NCBI GenBank assembly: GCA_002869385.1
Contig: PKTB01000024.1
Coordinates: 434,001 to 498,000, forward strand
Direction: 5' to 3'
From: Marinilabiliales bacterium
GTDB lineage: Bacteria; Bacteroidota; Bacteroidia; Bacteroidales; ML635J-15
Length of the DNA: 64,000 bases
Shown here: one piece after another, positions 48,814 to 59,069 of the stretch
How positions within the stretch are numbered: the stretch's first letter is position 1
How the letters are laid out: each line of letters starts with the position of its first letter
Notes under the pieces: generated by a model
The model's input: the letters and a program-made list of their open reading frames with translations, nothing else
What the model was told of the DNA's origin: nothing
Database searches by the model: none
Program-made: the position numbers and the translations under genes

Positions 48814-50478
48814 CTATTTCTTAATAATTTTCTTTATAGCCTTATATCCATTAGCATTTGATAACTCAATAAAATAACAAGCATCTGCAAGGTCACCAAA
48901 GTATATCTTGCAATTTGATGAATTTATTGAAGTTTCTTTAACTATTTCATTTAAAGTGTTGAAAATGCGTATTTGATAAGTTTCTGACTCTGAAATGTTT
49001 TCAAGTGAAATTTCAAGGTATTAATTAACAGGATTTGGATAAATTGAAAACTCAAACTTACCTTCTTCATTCGGTATATCTGTATAGGTTTCTATTGTTA
49101 CATCAAAACTACAGGTGTTAATATTTCCATTATTATCTTCAACTGTCCATAAAACGCAGGTAGTTCCTAAATTAAAAATGGTGTTATTTAAGCTGTTTGA
49201 ACTATTATAATCATTAACAATAAATGAGCCTTCACAATTATAATCATAAGCTAATGGGTCTAACTCTGTACCCTGAACTGTATAAGTTTGAGTAATATCG
49301 TCAGCTATAACTGTAAAGTTTGAAGGACATGTGATTGTTGGATTAGTGATGTCTTCTGCTAGACCACCATCTGAAACTGTCCAATTGTTTGTAGCGCTTG
49401 TTAATATATCATGAGCATCAATTGCAGCACAAGAGTATTGGCTGTATCCACCATGAAAATTTAAATTTGGGTTAAGAGTCTGGTCAGCCCAACAATTTAA
49501 CAAGGCATCATAATTCTCTACAGAAAGTATCGCAAAATTTAGTATATCACCCATATCTGTAACATTGCTTACATTCCAATTTCCAAGATTCTGATCAAAA
49601 TCATGAGCATGATAAAATACACCCTGCATATTTGTAACATTGCTTACATCCCAACTTCCAATATTCTGATTAAAAATATAAGCTTGGAAGAACATACTCT
49701 GCATATTATTTACATTACTTACATCCCAACTTCCAATATTTTGGTTAAATTCAAATGCATTTCTAAACATAAAGCTCATGTCGGTAACATTACTTACATC
49801 CCAGTTGTCAATTTTTTCATTAAAGGTTTGAGCTTTCATAAACATATTATTCATGTCTGTAACATTACTAACATCCCAATCATTAATATGCTGATTAAAT
49901 AAATATGAATGATAAAACATGTATTGCATATCTGTAACATTGCTGACATCCCAATCACCGATAGGCATATTAAAATGCTGAGCATGATAAAACATTGAAT
50001 TCATAGTTGTGATATTGCTTACATCCCAATCACTTATATCTACATCAAAATTGTATGCATTTTCAAACATATGGCTTAAATCTGTAACAGTGCCGGGAAT
50101 TTGATTTGGTATTTCTATTAGGTTTATTGCATGATGACAGCAATAAGATAAGTCTGTTAATCCAATATCTCCAAAATCAACGATTTTTGTAAGTTTTTCA
50201 AGATCATCATAACCACTATAACCAAAATGACTTAGTGTTCCATTAATTGAAACTGTGTAAATACCTTCTGATGCATAAGTATGACTCTTTAAACCTTGAC
50301 TTGAATATGGTTCTGTGCTGCCATCACCCCAATCCACAATAACATCAACTGTTCCATATAAAGGAAGTGCTATATCAGTTCCATCATCTAAGTTAGTATT
50401 AAACTCTAAAATCATTTGTGCAGGTACACTAAATGCATAGAATGTTAAAATCAGTACAAGTAAATGTTTAGTTCTCAT
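48814..50478 (-). pseudogene. BspA-like surface protein, T9SS tail cut by a stop
   Basis: This protein has a signal peptide (FYAFSVPAQM), a PKD-like segment with DWGDGST, about eight leucine-poor DUF285/BspA repeats of some 33 residues (DWDVSNVTDMNNMF and the like), an HYR-like domain (ITCPSNFTVIADD) and a type A sorting tail. TAA at 49021 (codon 486) interrupts IYPNPVN-stop-YLEISLENI, where Ser or Glu is usual. The frame then runs 68 codons to a natural TAG at 48814, in full agreement with a T9SS tail (YFIELSNANGYKAIKKIIKK). Surface or secreted protein; adhesion is inferred. Confidence 0.78.
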
Positions 50479-50659
50479 TCTTTTTTAGTTATTGAGTTTG
50501 AAATAGATTCAATGCTTTTGTTTTATTAGATCAAAGTTGAATACTTTAATCTTACTTTATGAATTGATATTGTAAATATACAATAAATATTGTATAAATA
50601 CGAATAAATAAAGCTAATATATTTATAAAATTGTTTTATGCAAGTTTGTTTTTCTTTCG

Positions 50660-50990
50660 TCAGGATTGCAAATCCTGATGAGCGTCGGTTGAAGACGCTG
50701 GTGTGTGTTTGCATATGACCCGGAGGGTCAAATGTCTATAACCCCACATCCGCTGCATAGTGGATTTGGGGTTATATAATCTAAAACAAAGACTTTGTGG
50801 CGGGATTTTGGTGGCTGAGGCCCTCGAAGCCAAAATCATGACACAAATTATTTTAATTCAATACGATTTTATAGCTTTCGTCAGGATTGCAAATCCTGAC
50901 GAGCTGAGATATGCTGTTGGGTTATATCAGGATTACAAATCCTGATGTAACCAAGGATTGCAAATCCTGATGAGCTGTGGAGCTGTGTGT
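50660..50990. repeat. Intergenic hairpin-repeat island
   Basis: The 764-base gap 50479-51242 holds no credible gene. It contains TCAGGATTGCAAATCCTGA (50660), the block shared with 48773 (50694-50734), an ATAACCCC / GGGGTTAT stem (50738-50774), a GATTTTGG / CCAAAATC stem (50804-50838) and three more GGATT-CAAATCC hairpins at 50881-50970. Similar units recur elsewhere in the window; the origin is probably a REP-like family. Confidence 0.65.
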
Positions 50991-51242
50991 AATAAACTGT
51001 ATTAATATTGTTTATTATGCATAAATTACATAAATACATAGACATTTATTTGTTTATAGTGCCTATTCAGATTATTAGAGTATCTTTACTCTTAGGTTTT
51101 ACCATTTTTAATTCAATCAGTCATTTCTCTATTTTGCTATTAAAATTTTATACCCTCCTGTTTTAGCAAACTATTTCTCGTTGAAGCTTACAGATTGTTG
51201 AGCCGACATTATATCACTTTATTAACTTAATAGCAGAGAATT

Positions 51243-52385
51243 ATGGAAAAACTTAAATTAGGAGTTATTGGAACTTCACGTAAAGAAGACGAAAAACGTT
51301 TGCCTATACATCCCGAACATTTGATGCGTTTACCGGAAAGTATTAGAAAGAAATTAGTATTTGAAAAAGGATATGGTAAGACTCTTGGAGTAAGAGATGA
51401 TTTCTTTGTCTCTCAAGCAGGTGGTGTGGCAACAAGAAAAGAATTATTAGCTGAATTAGGATCTGTAATTATTGCAAAACCTGTACTTGAAGATTTTCAA
51501 GAAATTAAAGAAGGTGGTTTAATCTGGGGATATCCACACTGTGCGCAACAAGAAGATATTACACAGATTGCAATAGATATAAAACTAACCTTAATAGCGT
51601 TTGAGGACATGTTTGTGTGGAGTCCGAACGATCAGATAGGAAGACATACTTTTTATAAGAATAACGAAATGGCTGGATATTGTGCAGTTATTCATGCATT
51701 ACAACTACGTGGAATTGACGGTCATTATGGAAATCAGCGAAAAGTAATCATATTCAGTTTTGGAGCAGTAAGTAGAGGTGCAATATATGCACTAAAAGCT
51801 CATGGTTTTAGAGATATCACAATTTGTATCCAGAGACCAGACCATGAGGTTAGAGAGGAAATTCTTGATGTACACTACATACGAATAAGAGAAGGAAATG
51901 AAGGTGAGTCTAGAATGGTTACTGTTGAACATGATGGAACAGTTAGGCCTTTATCAGACTTGATTAGTGAATCTGAGATAATTATAAACGGAACTTATCA
52001 GGATACAGACAATCCTGTAAATTTTGTGACACAAGAAGAAAAGGATATTCTAAAGCCCGGGAGTCTGATTATTGATGTCAGTTGTGATGAAGGGATGGGG
52101 TTTTATTTTGCAAAACCTACAACTTTTAAGAACCCAATTATACATGTTAATAATGTTGATTATTATGCAGTAGATCATACACCTAGCTACCTATGGGAAA
52201 GTGCATCGAGATCTATCTCTGCGGCACTAATAGTATATCTTCCAACAATTCTTGGTGGACCTGAACAGTGGCAGAAAGATACTACAATCTATAAAGCAAT
52301 TAATGTGAATAAAGGCGTGATAGTAAAGGAATCTATATTAAGTTTTCAGAATCGTTCTCCTGAATATCCACACAGTTATTATTAA
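51243..52385 (+). CDS. Alanine dehydrogenase/PNT-family protein, N5-(carboxyethyl)ornithine synthase-like
   Basis: This 380-residue protein starts KLGVIGTSRKEDEKRLPIHPEHLM, as in Lactococcus N5-(1-carboxyethyl)ornithine synthase and alanine dehydrogenases. The nucleotide-binding fold is KVIIFSFGAVSRGAIYALKAHGF, and IINGTYQDTDNPVNFVTQEE and VDVSCDEGMGFYFAKPTTF are further family segments. The known enzyme reductively joins pyruvate and ornithine side chains; the substrate here is not proven. Preceded by the repeat island; about 50 aa longer than the Lactococcus protein. Confidence 0.7.
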   Translation: MEKLKLGVIGTSRKEDEKRLPIHPEHLMRLPESIRKKLVFEKGYGKTLGVRDDFFVSQAGGVATRKELLAELGSVIIAKPVLEDFQEIKEGGLIWGYPHCAQQEDITQIAIDIKLTLIAFEDMFVWSPNDQIGRHTFYKNNEMAGYCAVIHALQLRGIDGHYGNQRKVIIFSFGAVSRGAIYALKAHGFRDITICIQRPDHEVREEILDVHYIRIREGNEGESRMVTVEHDGTVRPLSDLISESEIIINGTYQDTDNPVNFVTQEEKDILKPGSLIIDVSCDEGMGFYFAKPTTFKNPIIHVNNVDYYAVDHTPSYLWESASRSISAALIVYLPTILGGPEQWQKDTTIYKAINVNKGVIVKESILSFQNRSPEYPHSYY

Positions 52386-52614
52386 AATAATTCAATATTG
52401 ATAGAATACTACTCTAACCCGAATAAGTAGAATATTATTAAGAAATATTATGCTTAAGCTTTCATCAGGGAAGTTTAGACTGTACACAGCAAGTACAAAA
52501 TAGCTAAACTATAATATGTAAAATTATTTAAATAGTTTTTGAGAATATCTTATCTTCATTTACTAATGAGGATTTAAAAGTTAGTAATAAGCTAAAATCA
52601 GATTAAAGATATTG

Positions 52615-54906
52615 CTAAAATCTTACATTTAGTCCACCTCCTAAACCAAAATCACTATGATAATTAGTTTGAATAGAAAGATTCCGAGATATCATAAATG
52701 ATGCTTGGATATGCCATTTGTTTTCACCGACATAGTTCTTACCATTTTCCAGACTATTAACATATCCAAAATCAGCACGAAATTCGTATGCCCCCTCAAT
52801 AAAAACTCTTGAAAAGAGTAATAATTCTTTGTTTATTCGTAATATTGGTCTTAGTTGGTGGTCTAAGCTTAAATCTATGTTGAACATATACGGAGTAAAA
52901 TATTTAATACCAACTAAACTAACAAAATTGTATTCATCGAATGAATTAGGGACTTCATTTTCAGCATTGACTCCTGCATAAATTCTTACCCAATCATTTA
53001 AATATCTGTTGTAGTTCAGTTCTATTTCTGAATTCAAGTTATAATAACTTTCCGCAAATAAATTAAATTCATTACGTACGTTACTCGAGGTAAAACTTAT
53101 TTCTGAGAAGTTAGAGCCTAATTGAGCTAATCCCCATGTATAGTAGTGGTCTGTTTCTTTAATAATGTTTTTTATAGAAAATCCTTCCATTCGTTGATCC
53201 TTTGGTGTGTCATAACTAAATATTCGTGCCATTCCACTCATCATATGATATAAAACGTGACAATGAAAAAACCAATCACCTTCTTCTTCATTATAGAATT
53301 CTATTGTCACCTTTTGCATTGGAGGAATATTAACTGTATGCTTTAATGGGGAATAGTTACCATTTTCATTAATTACTCTAAAATAGTGACCATGTAAATG
53401 CATTGGATGGTGCATCATGGTTATGTTATTTATAACAATTCTAGTGATTTTTCCTGATTCAATTTTAATCTTGTCTGATTCAGAAAGTGGAATACCATTC
53501 AAACTCCATATATAACGATTCATATTGCCTGTAAGATTTAGTAAAAGCTCATTTACTGGAATGTCTTCATCAAACGTTGTTTTATTTTTTGCTTTTAAAA
53601 AGTCGTAATTAAAATGCTTCATGCGTTCATTATGTGTGAAGATTCGCATAGAATCATTCTTTCTCATATTAATCGAATTAGGAGTCATATGTATTTTATG
53701 TTCTGAAGATATTTCTGTATTTGATTTGATTTCATTGTTTTCTTTTTCCATGTGCATATTCATACCATATTTATCTAATAAGAAAGTTGGAGTTTTCTTT
53801 TTTCTATTACTAATGATGGTTGGAGCCCCCATTTTCATATCCATATTAGCCATTTGTTTCATCATTTCAACTTTGTCTGGTTTTGAAATCACACTTGCAG
53901 GGTATAACTTCCCTTTTCCCAGATGAATTTTTGTATATCCTGATCCATCTTGTGCTGTTGCAATTATTTCGAGTTTCCCATCCGGAATCGTAACAATAAT
54001 ATCATAGGTTTCTGCAATAGCAAAGAGGAATCTATTTTTATGAACAGGTTCAACATTTATTCCATCACTAGATACGATGATTGGATCTCCGGCACCAAAA
54101 TCCATCCAGAAATATGTAGATGCTGAGGCATTTATGAAACGCAGTCTTATTTTGTCTCCAGATTTTAAATCTGAATACTCCAAAAGTTTCTTTCCATTAC
54201 TTAAAAAAGTTGGGTAATATATATCTGCTATATCTGCTCCTTCCATTCTATCCCGCCACATTTTGATTTGAGCACTAAAACCTCCTTGTGTTATTGCTCT
54301 GATTAGTGGTACAGCTGTTCCTTTTTTTATCTGATACCATTCGTTTCCTCTTTTTAAGTTTCGTAAAATTCTATTTGGTTTTTCATTTGTCCAATCTGAT
54401 AATATTATTGCCAAATCTGTATCATATTCCAGTGTTTTGTTTCGTGGATGGATAACAATTGAACCATAAACCCCTTTTTGCTCTTGTAGCATTGTATGAG
54501 AGTGGTACCAATATGTGCCCGATTGATTAATTGGGATTCTATATTGAAATGTTTCATTTGGTTTAATGGGTGGAGTGGTTAAATATGGGACACCATCATA
54601 AAAATTTGGTAGAATTATTCCATGCCAATGTATAGAAGTCTCAACTTTCATTCTATTTGTTACATTAATTATAGCTAGATCACCTTCGTTAAATTCTAGT
54701 GTCGGACCTGGAATGCTCGCATTCACTGTCATTGCCTTTGTTTTTATACCACCAAGCGTCATGCTTTTTTGTTCAAGTACTAAGTTATATTCTTTTATAG
54801 GTCTACCTTTTTCCTTTCTATTATCCCCATTTGTTCCTACTTGGGCCAATGATGAATGATTAAATAATAGAAATAGTAAAACAATAAGAATAGTGTTTTT
54901 AATAAT
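52615..54906 (-). CDS. Multicopper oxidase (CopA-like) with possible C-terminal outer-membrane domain
   Basis: This is a three-cupredoxin oxidase with all four copper motifs: SIHWHGIILP, YWYHSHTMLQEQ, HHPMHLHGHYF and FHCHVLYHMMSGMARI. A Met-rich loop (MANMDMKMGAP and MNMHMEKEN) matches Cu(I)-handling CopA. The last 170 residues after DTPKDQRMEG have beta-barrel-like strands (YYTWGLAQLGSNFSEISF, FNLFAESYYNLNSEIEL, NYHSDFGLGGGLNVRF) reminiscent of CopB. The signal peptide (KNTILIVLLFLLF, NHSSLAQ) lies before the first TTG; ATT at 54906 or 54903 is where ATG would be expected. Confidence 0.78.
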   Translation of the reverse strand: MIKNTILIVLLFLLFNHSSLAQVGTNGDNRKEKGRPIKEYNLVLEQKSMTLGGIKTKAMTVNASIPGPTLEFNEGDLAIINVTNRMKVETSIHWHGIILPNFYDGVPYLTTPPIKPNETFQYRIPINQSGTYWYHSHTMLQEQKGVYGSIVIHPRNKTLEYDTDLAIILSDWTNEKPNRILRNLKRGNEWYQIKKGTAVPLIRAITQGGFSAQIKMWRDRMEGADIADIYYPTFLSNGKKLLEYSDLKSGDKIRLRFINASASTYFWMDFGAGDPIIVSSDGINVEPVHKNRFLFAIAETYDIIVTIPDGKLEIIATAQDGSGYTKIHLGKGKLYPASVISKPDKVEMMKQMANMDMKMGAPTIISNRKKKTPTFLLDKYGMNMHMEKENNEIKSNTEISSEHKIHMTPNSINMRKNDSMRIFTHNERMKHFNYDFLKAKNKTTFDEDIPVNELLLNLTGNMNRYIWSLNGIPLSESDKIKIESGKITRIVINNITMMHHPMHLHGHYFRVINENGNYSPLKHTVNIPPMQKVTIEFYNEEEGDWFFHCHVLYHMMSGMARIFSYDTPKDQRMEGFSIKNIIKETDHYYTWGLAQLGSNFSEISFTSSNVRNEFNLFAESYYNLNSEIELNYNRYLNDWVRIYAGVNAENEVPNSFDEYNFVSLVGIKYFTPYMFNIDLSLDHQLRPILRINKELLLFSRVFIEGAYEFRADFGYVNSLENGKNYVGENKWHIQASFMISRNLSIQTNYHSDFGLGGGLNVRF

Positions 54907-55434
54907 TTATATTTTATATTAGTTTTAAAAGATAACATATCTATAAAAACCAACAGACTTATTATTGCTTTGTTCAAATCACTAATTAAGTTGCATTAGC
55001 TATTTTAGTAATTATTGTTTGGTATTACTCACATTCTTTTTGTATGAAATTGCGCAAATAGGATATATAGTTAAAAGTGAGTGTTAAATCATATAAGTCT
55101 ATTACCATTTTTGATTATACAAATCCTATATTAACGGTTTGTTGTATGAAAATTGAATCGATCCTTTTACTTGCTTGTAGTCTTCAACTCATCAGAAAAA
55201 GCTTAAAATAATTTGTAGAAATGGATAAAATCTTATAAATTCTGTATAAGTAGCTATGATAAGTTCGCAGTCTCTTTTACTAGTTCGATAATTAGTTCTA
55301 TTATTTTCTATAGGAGTAAAAACAGGTATTATTATGTCTAGATTTCTTTGTAAGACTCTTTACTTGAAATTAGACTCTTGAAGCTTTGAATCAAAATTTT
55401 TAAAATTAATATTAAAGTATTATAACTATTTTAA
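54907..55434. other. Gene-free AT-rich gap of about 530 bp
   Basis: I find no credible reading frame, RNA or repeat in this stretch upstream of the multicopper oxidase gene. It could hold the oxidase promoter and copper-response sites, but I see no clear TTG / TAnnTTTG pair. Confidence 0.4.
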
Positions 55435-56601
55435 TTAAAAAAGAACCACAAGCCTTTCTACAGCAATACTTGTTTCACATTCAATTAGCCTAACAAAATA
55501 AGTACCACTCTGCCAATCATGTGTCTTTAATCTGTATGTTGATTCACCCGGACTGATAGATTCTGATAAAACTATTTGTCCCTGAATGTTTGATACTTCT
55601 ATTGTTCTTTCAAAACTTGAAGATTCGAAATTTATGTTTGCTTCAGTATTAGCAGGATTAGGATACACATTTAGTTTATCTGTTATCAATATATCAGTTA
55701 AAATGTCAGAATATGGGTTCATTTCCAGTTTTAGTGCAACAGGTCTGTGATCTGAAACATTATAATCGTATGATGACCAGCCACCTGTTATATAATCTTC
55801 CAGTTTGATTGCTTCAATAAATGATCCTTCATTTGCAAAATCGTCAAATAGTTCATTTGTTATTAAAATATTATCCAGATGTGATGGCCATGATGGATAA
55901 GACCATTCTGAACTATTTCCCTGTGCAATATCATAATCAGCAAATAAGTAATTATCAGTATCATCCAGAAATTGTTGGAATACATTATTTGATTCATTAT
56001 CAGTTAATACATCATTATAATCGCCCAGAACAATCACATTTTCGTTTTGAAAATTATTATCGATATATTGCTTTAAGAGATTATTGGCATAATACCTTCT
56101 GTATTCTTCGTCATCTTCATCAGACATATCAAGATATTCATCACCACAACATTTTAAGTGATTATTTATAACAATAATTCTCTCACCCATATAATTCAAA
56201 TCCATAACCATTGGGGAACGTGGAAAAGGACTCCAATAAGGATAAGTAGTGTAAATTTCATAAATATAATTTATCTCAACTACTGATGGATTGTAAATGT
56301 ATGCCAGACCGGCAAAATACGAAGACTCCAGATATCCGGTATAGTCTGTCAGTCCATCAACTAAATCCTCAAATGCAAGTATGCTATCTACTTCCTGAAT
56401 TGCAATAATATCGACATCTAAATATTCAATAATATCAGTTACATATTCTACAGTAAGCTCATCATTTTTTGGAAACCACTCAATATTCCATGACATTATC
56501 TCAAAGGTGTTGTCTGTTCCAAAAGCAGGAATTTCATTTACTTGACTAAAGCTTGATAATGAAAAGAAAAGCAAAATAATTAATGTGTAGAATTTATTCA
56601 T
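55435..56601 (-). CDS. Secreted endonuclease/exonuclease/phosphatase-family protein with type A T9SS tail
   Basis: The 388-residue product has a signal peptide (FSLSSFSQVNEI), an EEP/DNase I-like fold with IMSWNIEWFP, IIAIQEVDS, INNHLKCC, VIVLGDYNDV and the active-site NVSDHRPVALKL, and a C-terminal type A sorting tail (LNVYPNPANTEANINFESS, GTYFVRLIE). Known members cut DNA or hydrolyse phosphoesters; the substrate is unknown. It is probably T9SS-exported. Intact. Confidence 0.85.
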   Translation of the reverse strand: MNKFYTLIILLFFSLSSFSQVNEIPAFGTDNTFEIMSWNIEWFPKNDELTVEYVTDIIEYLDVDIIAIQEVDSILAFEDLVDGLTDYTGYLESSYFAGLAYIYNPSVVEINYIYEIYTTYPYWSPFPRSPMVMDLNYMGERIIVINNHLKCCGDEYLDMSDEDDEEYRRYYANNLLKQYIDNNFQNENVIVLGDYNDVLTDNESNNVFQQFLDDTDNYLFADYDIAQGNSSEWSYPSWPSHLDNILITNELFDDFANEGSFIEAIKLEDYITGGWSSYDYNVSDHRPVALKLEMNPYSDILTDILITDKLNVYPNPANTEANINFESSSFERTIEVSNIQGQIVLSESISPGESTYRLKTHDWQSGTYFVRLIECETSIAVERLVVLF

Positions 56602-56674
56602 TTATATTTATCTTATTTATTTTGTGCTAAGATAGTGTAAAAAATAATACAAGAGAATTTGGTTACGGAGTTTA

Positions 56675-56760
56675 CATCAGGATTGCAAATCCTGATTAGC
56701 AAATGTTGATAAGCATACTTGTCTAACAAAAGAATCCACGGATTTCAAATCCGTGGATAC
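56675..56760. repeat. Two hairpin repeats
   Basis: ATCAGGATTGCAAATCCTGAT (56680-56700) and ATCCACGGATTTCAAATCCG, extending to GTGGAT (56733-56758), have the same GGATT-CAAATCC core as the hairpins at 48.69, 50.66 and 50.88 kb. Confidence 0.6.
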
Positions 56761-56796
56761 TGTATTCTATTGTGTTGGTTAAATTTTAGAAAGGGA

Positions 56797-58803
56797 CTAA
56801 TCTTTTATGAATTTTGTTGTATAAGTATTTCCGGTTTTAGATGTTAAAATTAACAAATATGAACCACTTGATAAGTTACTTATGTTAATAATCTTACCTG
56901 AATTGTCATCTGTTTTTGAAACAATTTCACCCACAACCGAATAAATAGCAATAGAATGAACTTCTACTTCTGAATTAATAAGAATATAATCAGATGCAGG
57001 GTTAGGATAAATTATAAATTCTGTTTCTGAACTCGTATTTATACCAACCAGACCTTCTGTAACCGTAATTGTCCAGTTTTGAATGTCACTATCTTCAGCA
57101 TGAACAGAATAAATCACAGGACTTGAGAAATCATTTACTGTGACACCACTCTCTTGTAACGTTCCGTCAACATATGCTTCAGATTGTGGGGATATTGTAT
57201 AGCTGGCAATTAAATTTGTAAGATCAGTACCGTTTGCAACTTCAATTACAACTGTTTGATTTGTGTTGTTTATAATTGCCTCTCCTGTTTGTTCCGGAAA
57301 GCTAAATAATATAATATCGTTTTCACTGCTTAAGGCAGACTCTTCACTAGTGCTAACAAACCAATTCTGGATATCACCATTTTCAGCGTGAATAGAATAA
57401 GTTACTGTATTTGTAAAATCATTTGTAGTAACACCACTTTCTTGCAATGTTCCGCCAACATAAGCAACTGCATCTTCCGATAAAGTAAAAGTTGCAGCTA
57501 AACTTGTTAAATTTGTTCCGTCCGGAACGTTTAGTTCTACTGTATGGTTAATGCTATTTATAGTTGCTCCCCAAACTTGTCCAGGAATGTTAAATGATAA
57601 AATATCATTCTCGTCATTTAGTAAAAGTGCATCTGTAACTGTAATAGTCCAATCTTGTGGAGTTCCTGTTCCTGACTCTACAGTATATGTTACGGGGTTT
57701 GTAAAATCATTTGGTGTTGTTCCACTAATTTGTGGAGTTCCCCCAACAGTGGCAGTTGCTCCAACTGATATTGTGAAATCTGCAACCAAATTTGTTAAAT
57801 CAGTACCGTTAATAACTTCAATTTCAATTGTATAGTTAATTGGGTCAATAACCGCCGGAGCTGTTTGTTCCGGGAAACTGTATGTCGTAATACTATTGCC
57901 GTCTAATTCTTCAATTCTGTACACACCATCTTCTAAAGTAACAAATAACTCTCCATATTGATTTAAGGCAAAACCATTTGTCCTACCATTACAATTTTGT
58001 GGAGTTGTAATTAAATCAAATGTACTACCATCATATTTGTAAATATTTGTTGTATAGGCGCTTGCAATCCAAATATTACCTTCTGCATCTTCCTCAATTG
58101 CATTAACATTTCCTGCAAAAGCACCATATTGCGTCCATGTTGAGCCATCAAACATACTTATTGCATCGCCAACTACCCAAATGTTATCATTGCTGTCAAT
58201 TAAAATATTCGTAAGCCAACCGACGCCATGTTCTGCATTTGTAAAAGAAGTCCATGAGCTTCCGTCAAAAACATCTACTAATCCAAGATAACTGCCATCT
58301 GTTCCACCTACATACAAATTACCGTTATCATCGTGGGTAACACAAGTTGCAAAAGTCATACTGGTAAGTCCTGAAGTAATATTCTCATGCCAATCTATTC
58401 CGTCGAAATAGCAAAGTCCGCCTTCTTCTTTAGCTAAATATACGTTATTTTGGAAATAATCTATATCATATACTCCTCCTCCAGCAGGAAATGCTGTTGA
58501 TGGATATGTTGTTATAATACCAGCTTGGTATTTTGTTGCGCCCCAATAGCCACCAACCCAAATAATATCGTTTTCTACTCCAATTGAAACATTATCGATT
58601 CCAGTTGAACCAAGAAGATTAGTTCCTGTTTCATCATATAAGTTGTCTCCCTGCGAGAAATAAAACATCTCGTTGTTAGAGTTAAATACAACGCCGTTAG
58701 GATACATTAAATCTGCAACTTTTGTAAACTGGTAGCTTTGTGCCATCAAAAATTGAGTACTGAATAATAGTACAGCTAAAATAAAATAGTATTTCTTTTT
58801 CAT
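56797..58803 (-). CDS. Secreted beta-propeller protein with DUF5018-like repeats and type A T9SS tail
   Basis: This 668-residue protein has a signal peptide (FSTQFLMAQSYQF), a two-component-regulator-type propeller (about 25-320: YDIDYFQNNVYLAKEEGG, DDNGNLYVGGTDG, DSNDNIWVVGDAI), then three DUF5018-like repeats of about 85 residues, each with FxxPxQ, INxTxxxVxxxNGTDLTxL and TNDFTNxVTY, and a type A sorting tail (FIIYPNPASDYILINSE, SGSYLLILTSKTGN). The role of the repeats is not known. Complete; the lepto-repeat units are similar but not identical. Confidence 0.78.
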   Translation of the reverse strand: MKKKYYFILAVLLFSTQFLMAQSYQFTKVADLMYPNGVVFNSNNEMFYFSQGDNLYDETGTNLLGSTGIDNVSIGVENDIIWVGGYWGATKYQAGIITTYPSTAFPAGGGVYDIDYFQNNVYLAKEEGGLCYFDGIDWHENITSGLTSMTFATCVTHDDNGNLYVGGTDGSYLGLVDVFDGSSWTSFTNAEHGVGWLTNILIDSNDNIWVVGDAISMFDGSTWTQYGAFAGNVNAIEEDAEGNIWIASAYTTNIYKYDGSTFDLITTPQNCNGRTNGFALNQYGELFVTLEDGVYRIEELDGNSITTYSFPEQTAPAVIDPINYTIEIEVINGTDLTNLVADFTISVGATATVGGTPQISGTTPNDFTNPVTYTVESGTGTPQDWTITVTDALLLNDENDILSFNIPGQVWGATINSINHTVELNVPDGTNLTSLAATFTLSEDAVAYVGGTLQESGVTTNDFTNTVTYSIHAENGDIQNWFVSTSEESALSSENDIILFSFPEQTGEAIINNTNQTVVIEVANGTDLTNLIASYTISPQSEAYVDGTLQESGVTVNDFSSPVIYSVHAEDSDIQNWTITVTEGLVGINTSSETEFIIYPNPASDYILINSEVEVHSIAIYSVVGEIVSKTDDNSGKIINISNLSSGSYLLILTSKTGNTYTTKFIKD

Positions 58804-58971
58804 ATTTTTATGATTTAAGTGGTTTATACAATAAAGACTATTTTAATTGTTGAGGGTTGCCAAAATAGTTTTTTAACACTCTGCTATATGGATTTATGCT
58901 GGCGTTTTAATATTTGTTAAGGACCTTAGAATCATTGATAGATAAGTAGCTTATGATTTATTTTGCATTGT

Positions 58972-59028
58972 TATAACGGTCGCAACTATTTACCACGCAC
59001 TCGTCATGGCAGAAAGGTGTTGTTAGCA
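58972..59028 (-). repeat. attC-like site 1 (end of the cassette region)
   Basis: On the minus strand it starts GCTAACAACACC and ends GACCGTTATAA, with GACGAGTGCG inside. The end motif ACCGTTATA and the AGTGC core are shared with sites 2 and 3. Arms pair less well than in the other two, so this may be a degenerate site. It lies just downstream of the bPH-like gene. Confidence 0.4.
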
Positions 59029-59069
59029 GCTGGGGTTTTGATAAAACAAGATATATTATCTTGTCTGTT

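Noticed and set aside
49603..49902. Plus-strand reading frame opposite the BspA-like gene
   Set aside because: It mirrors the antisense of DWDVSNVTD repeats.
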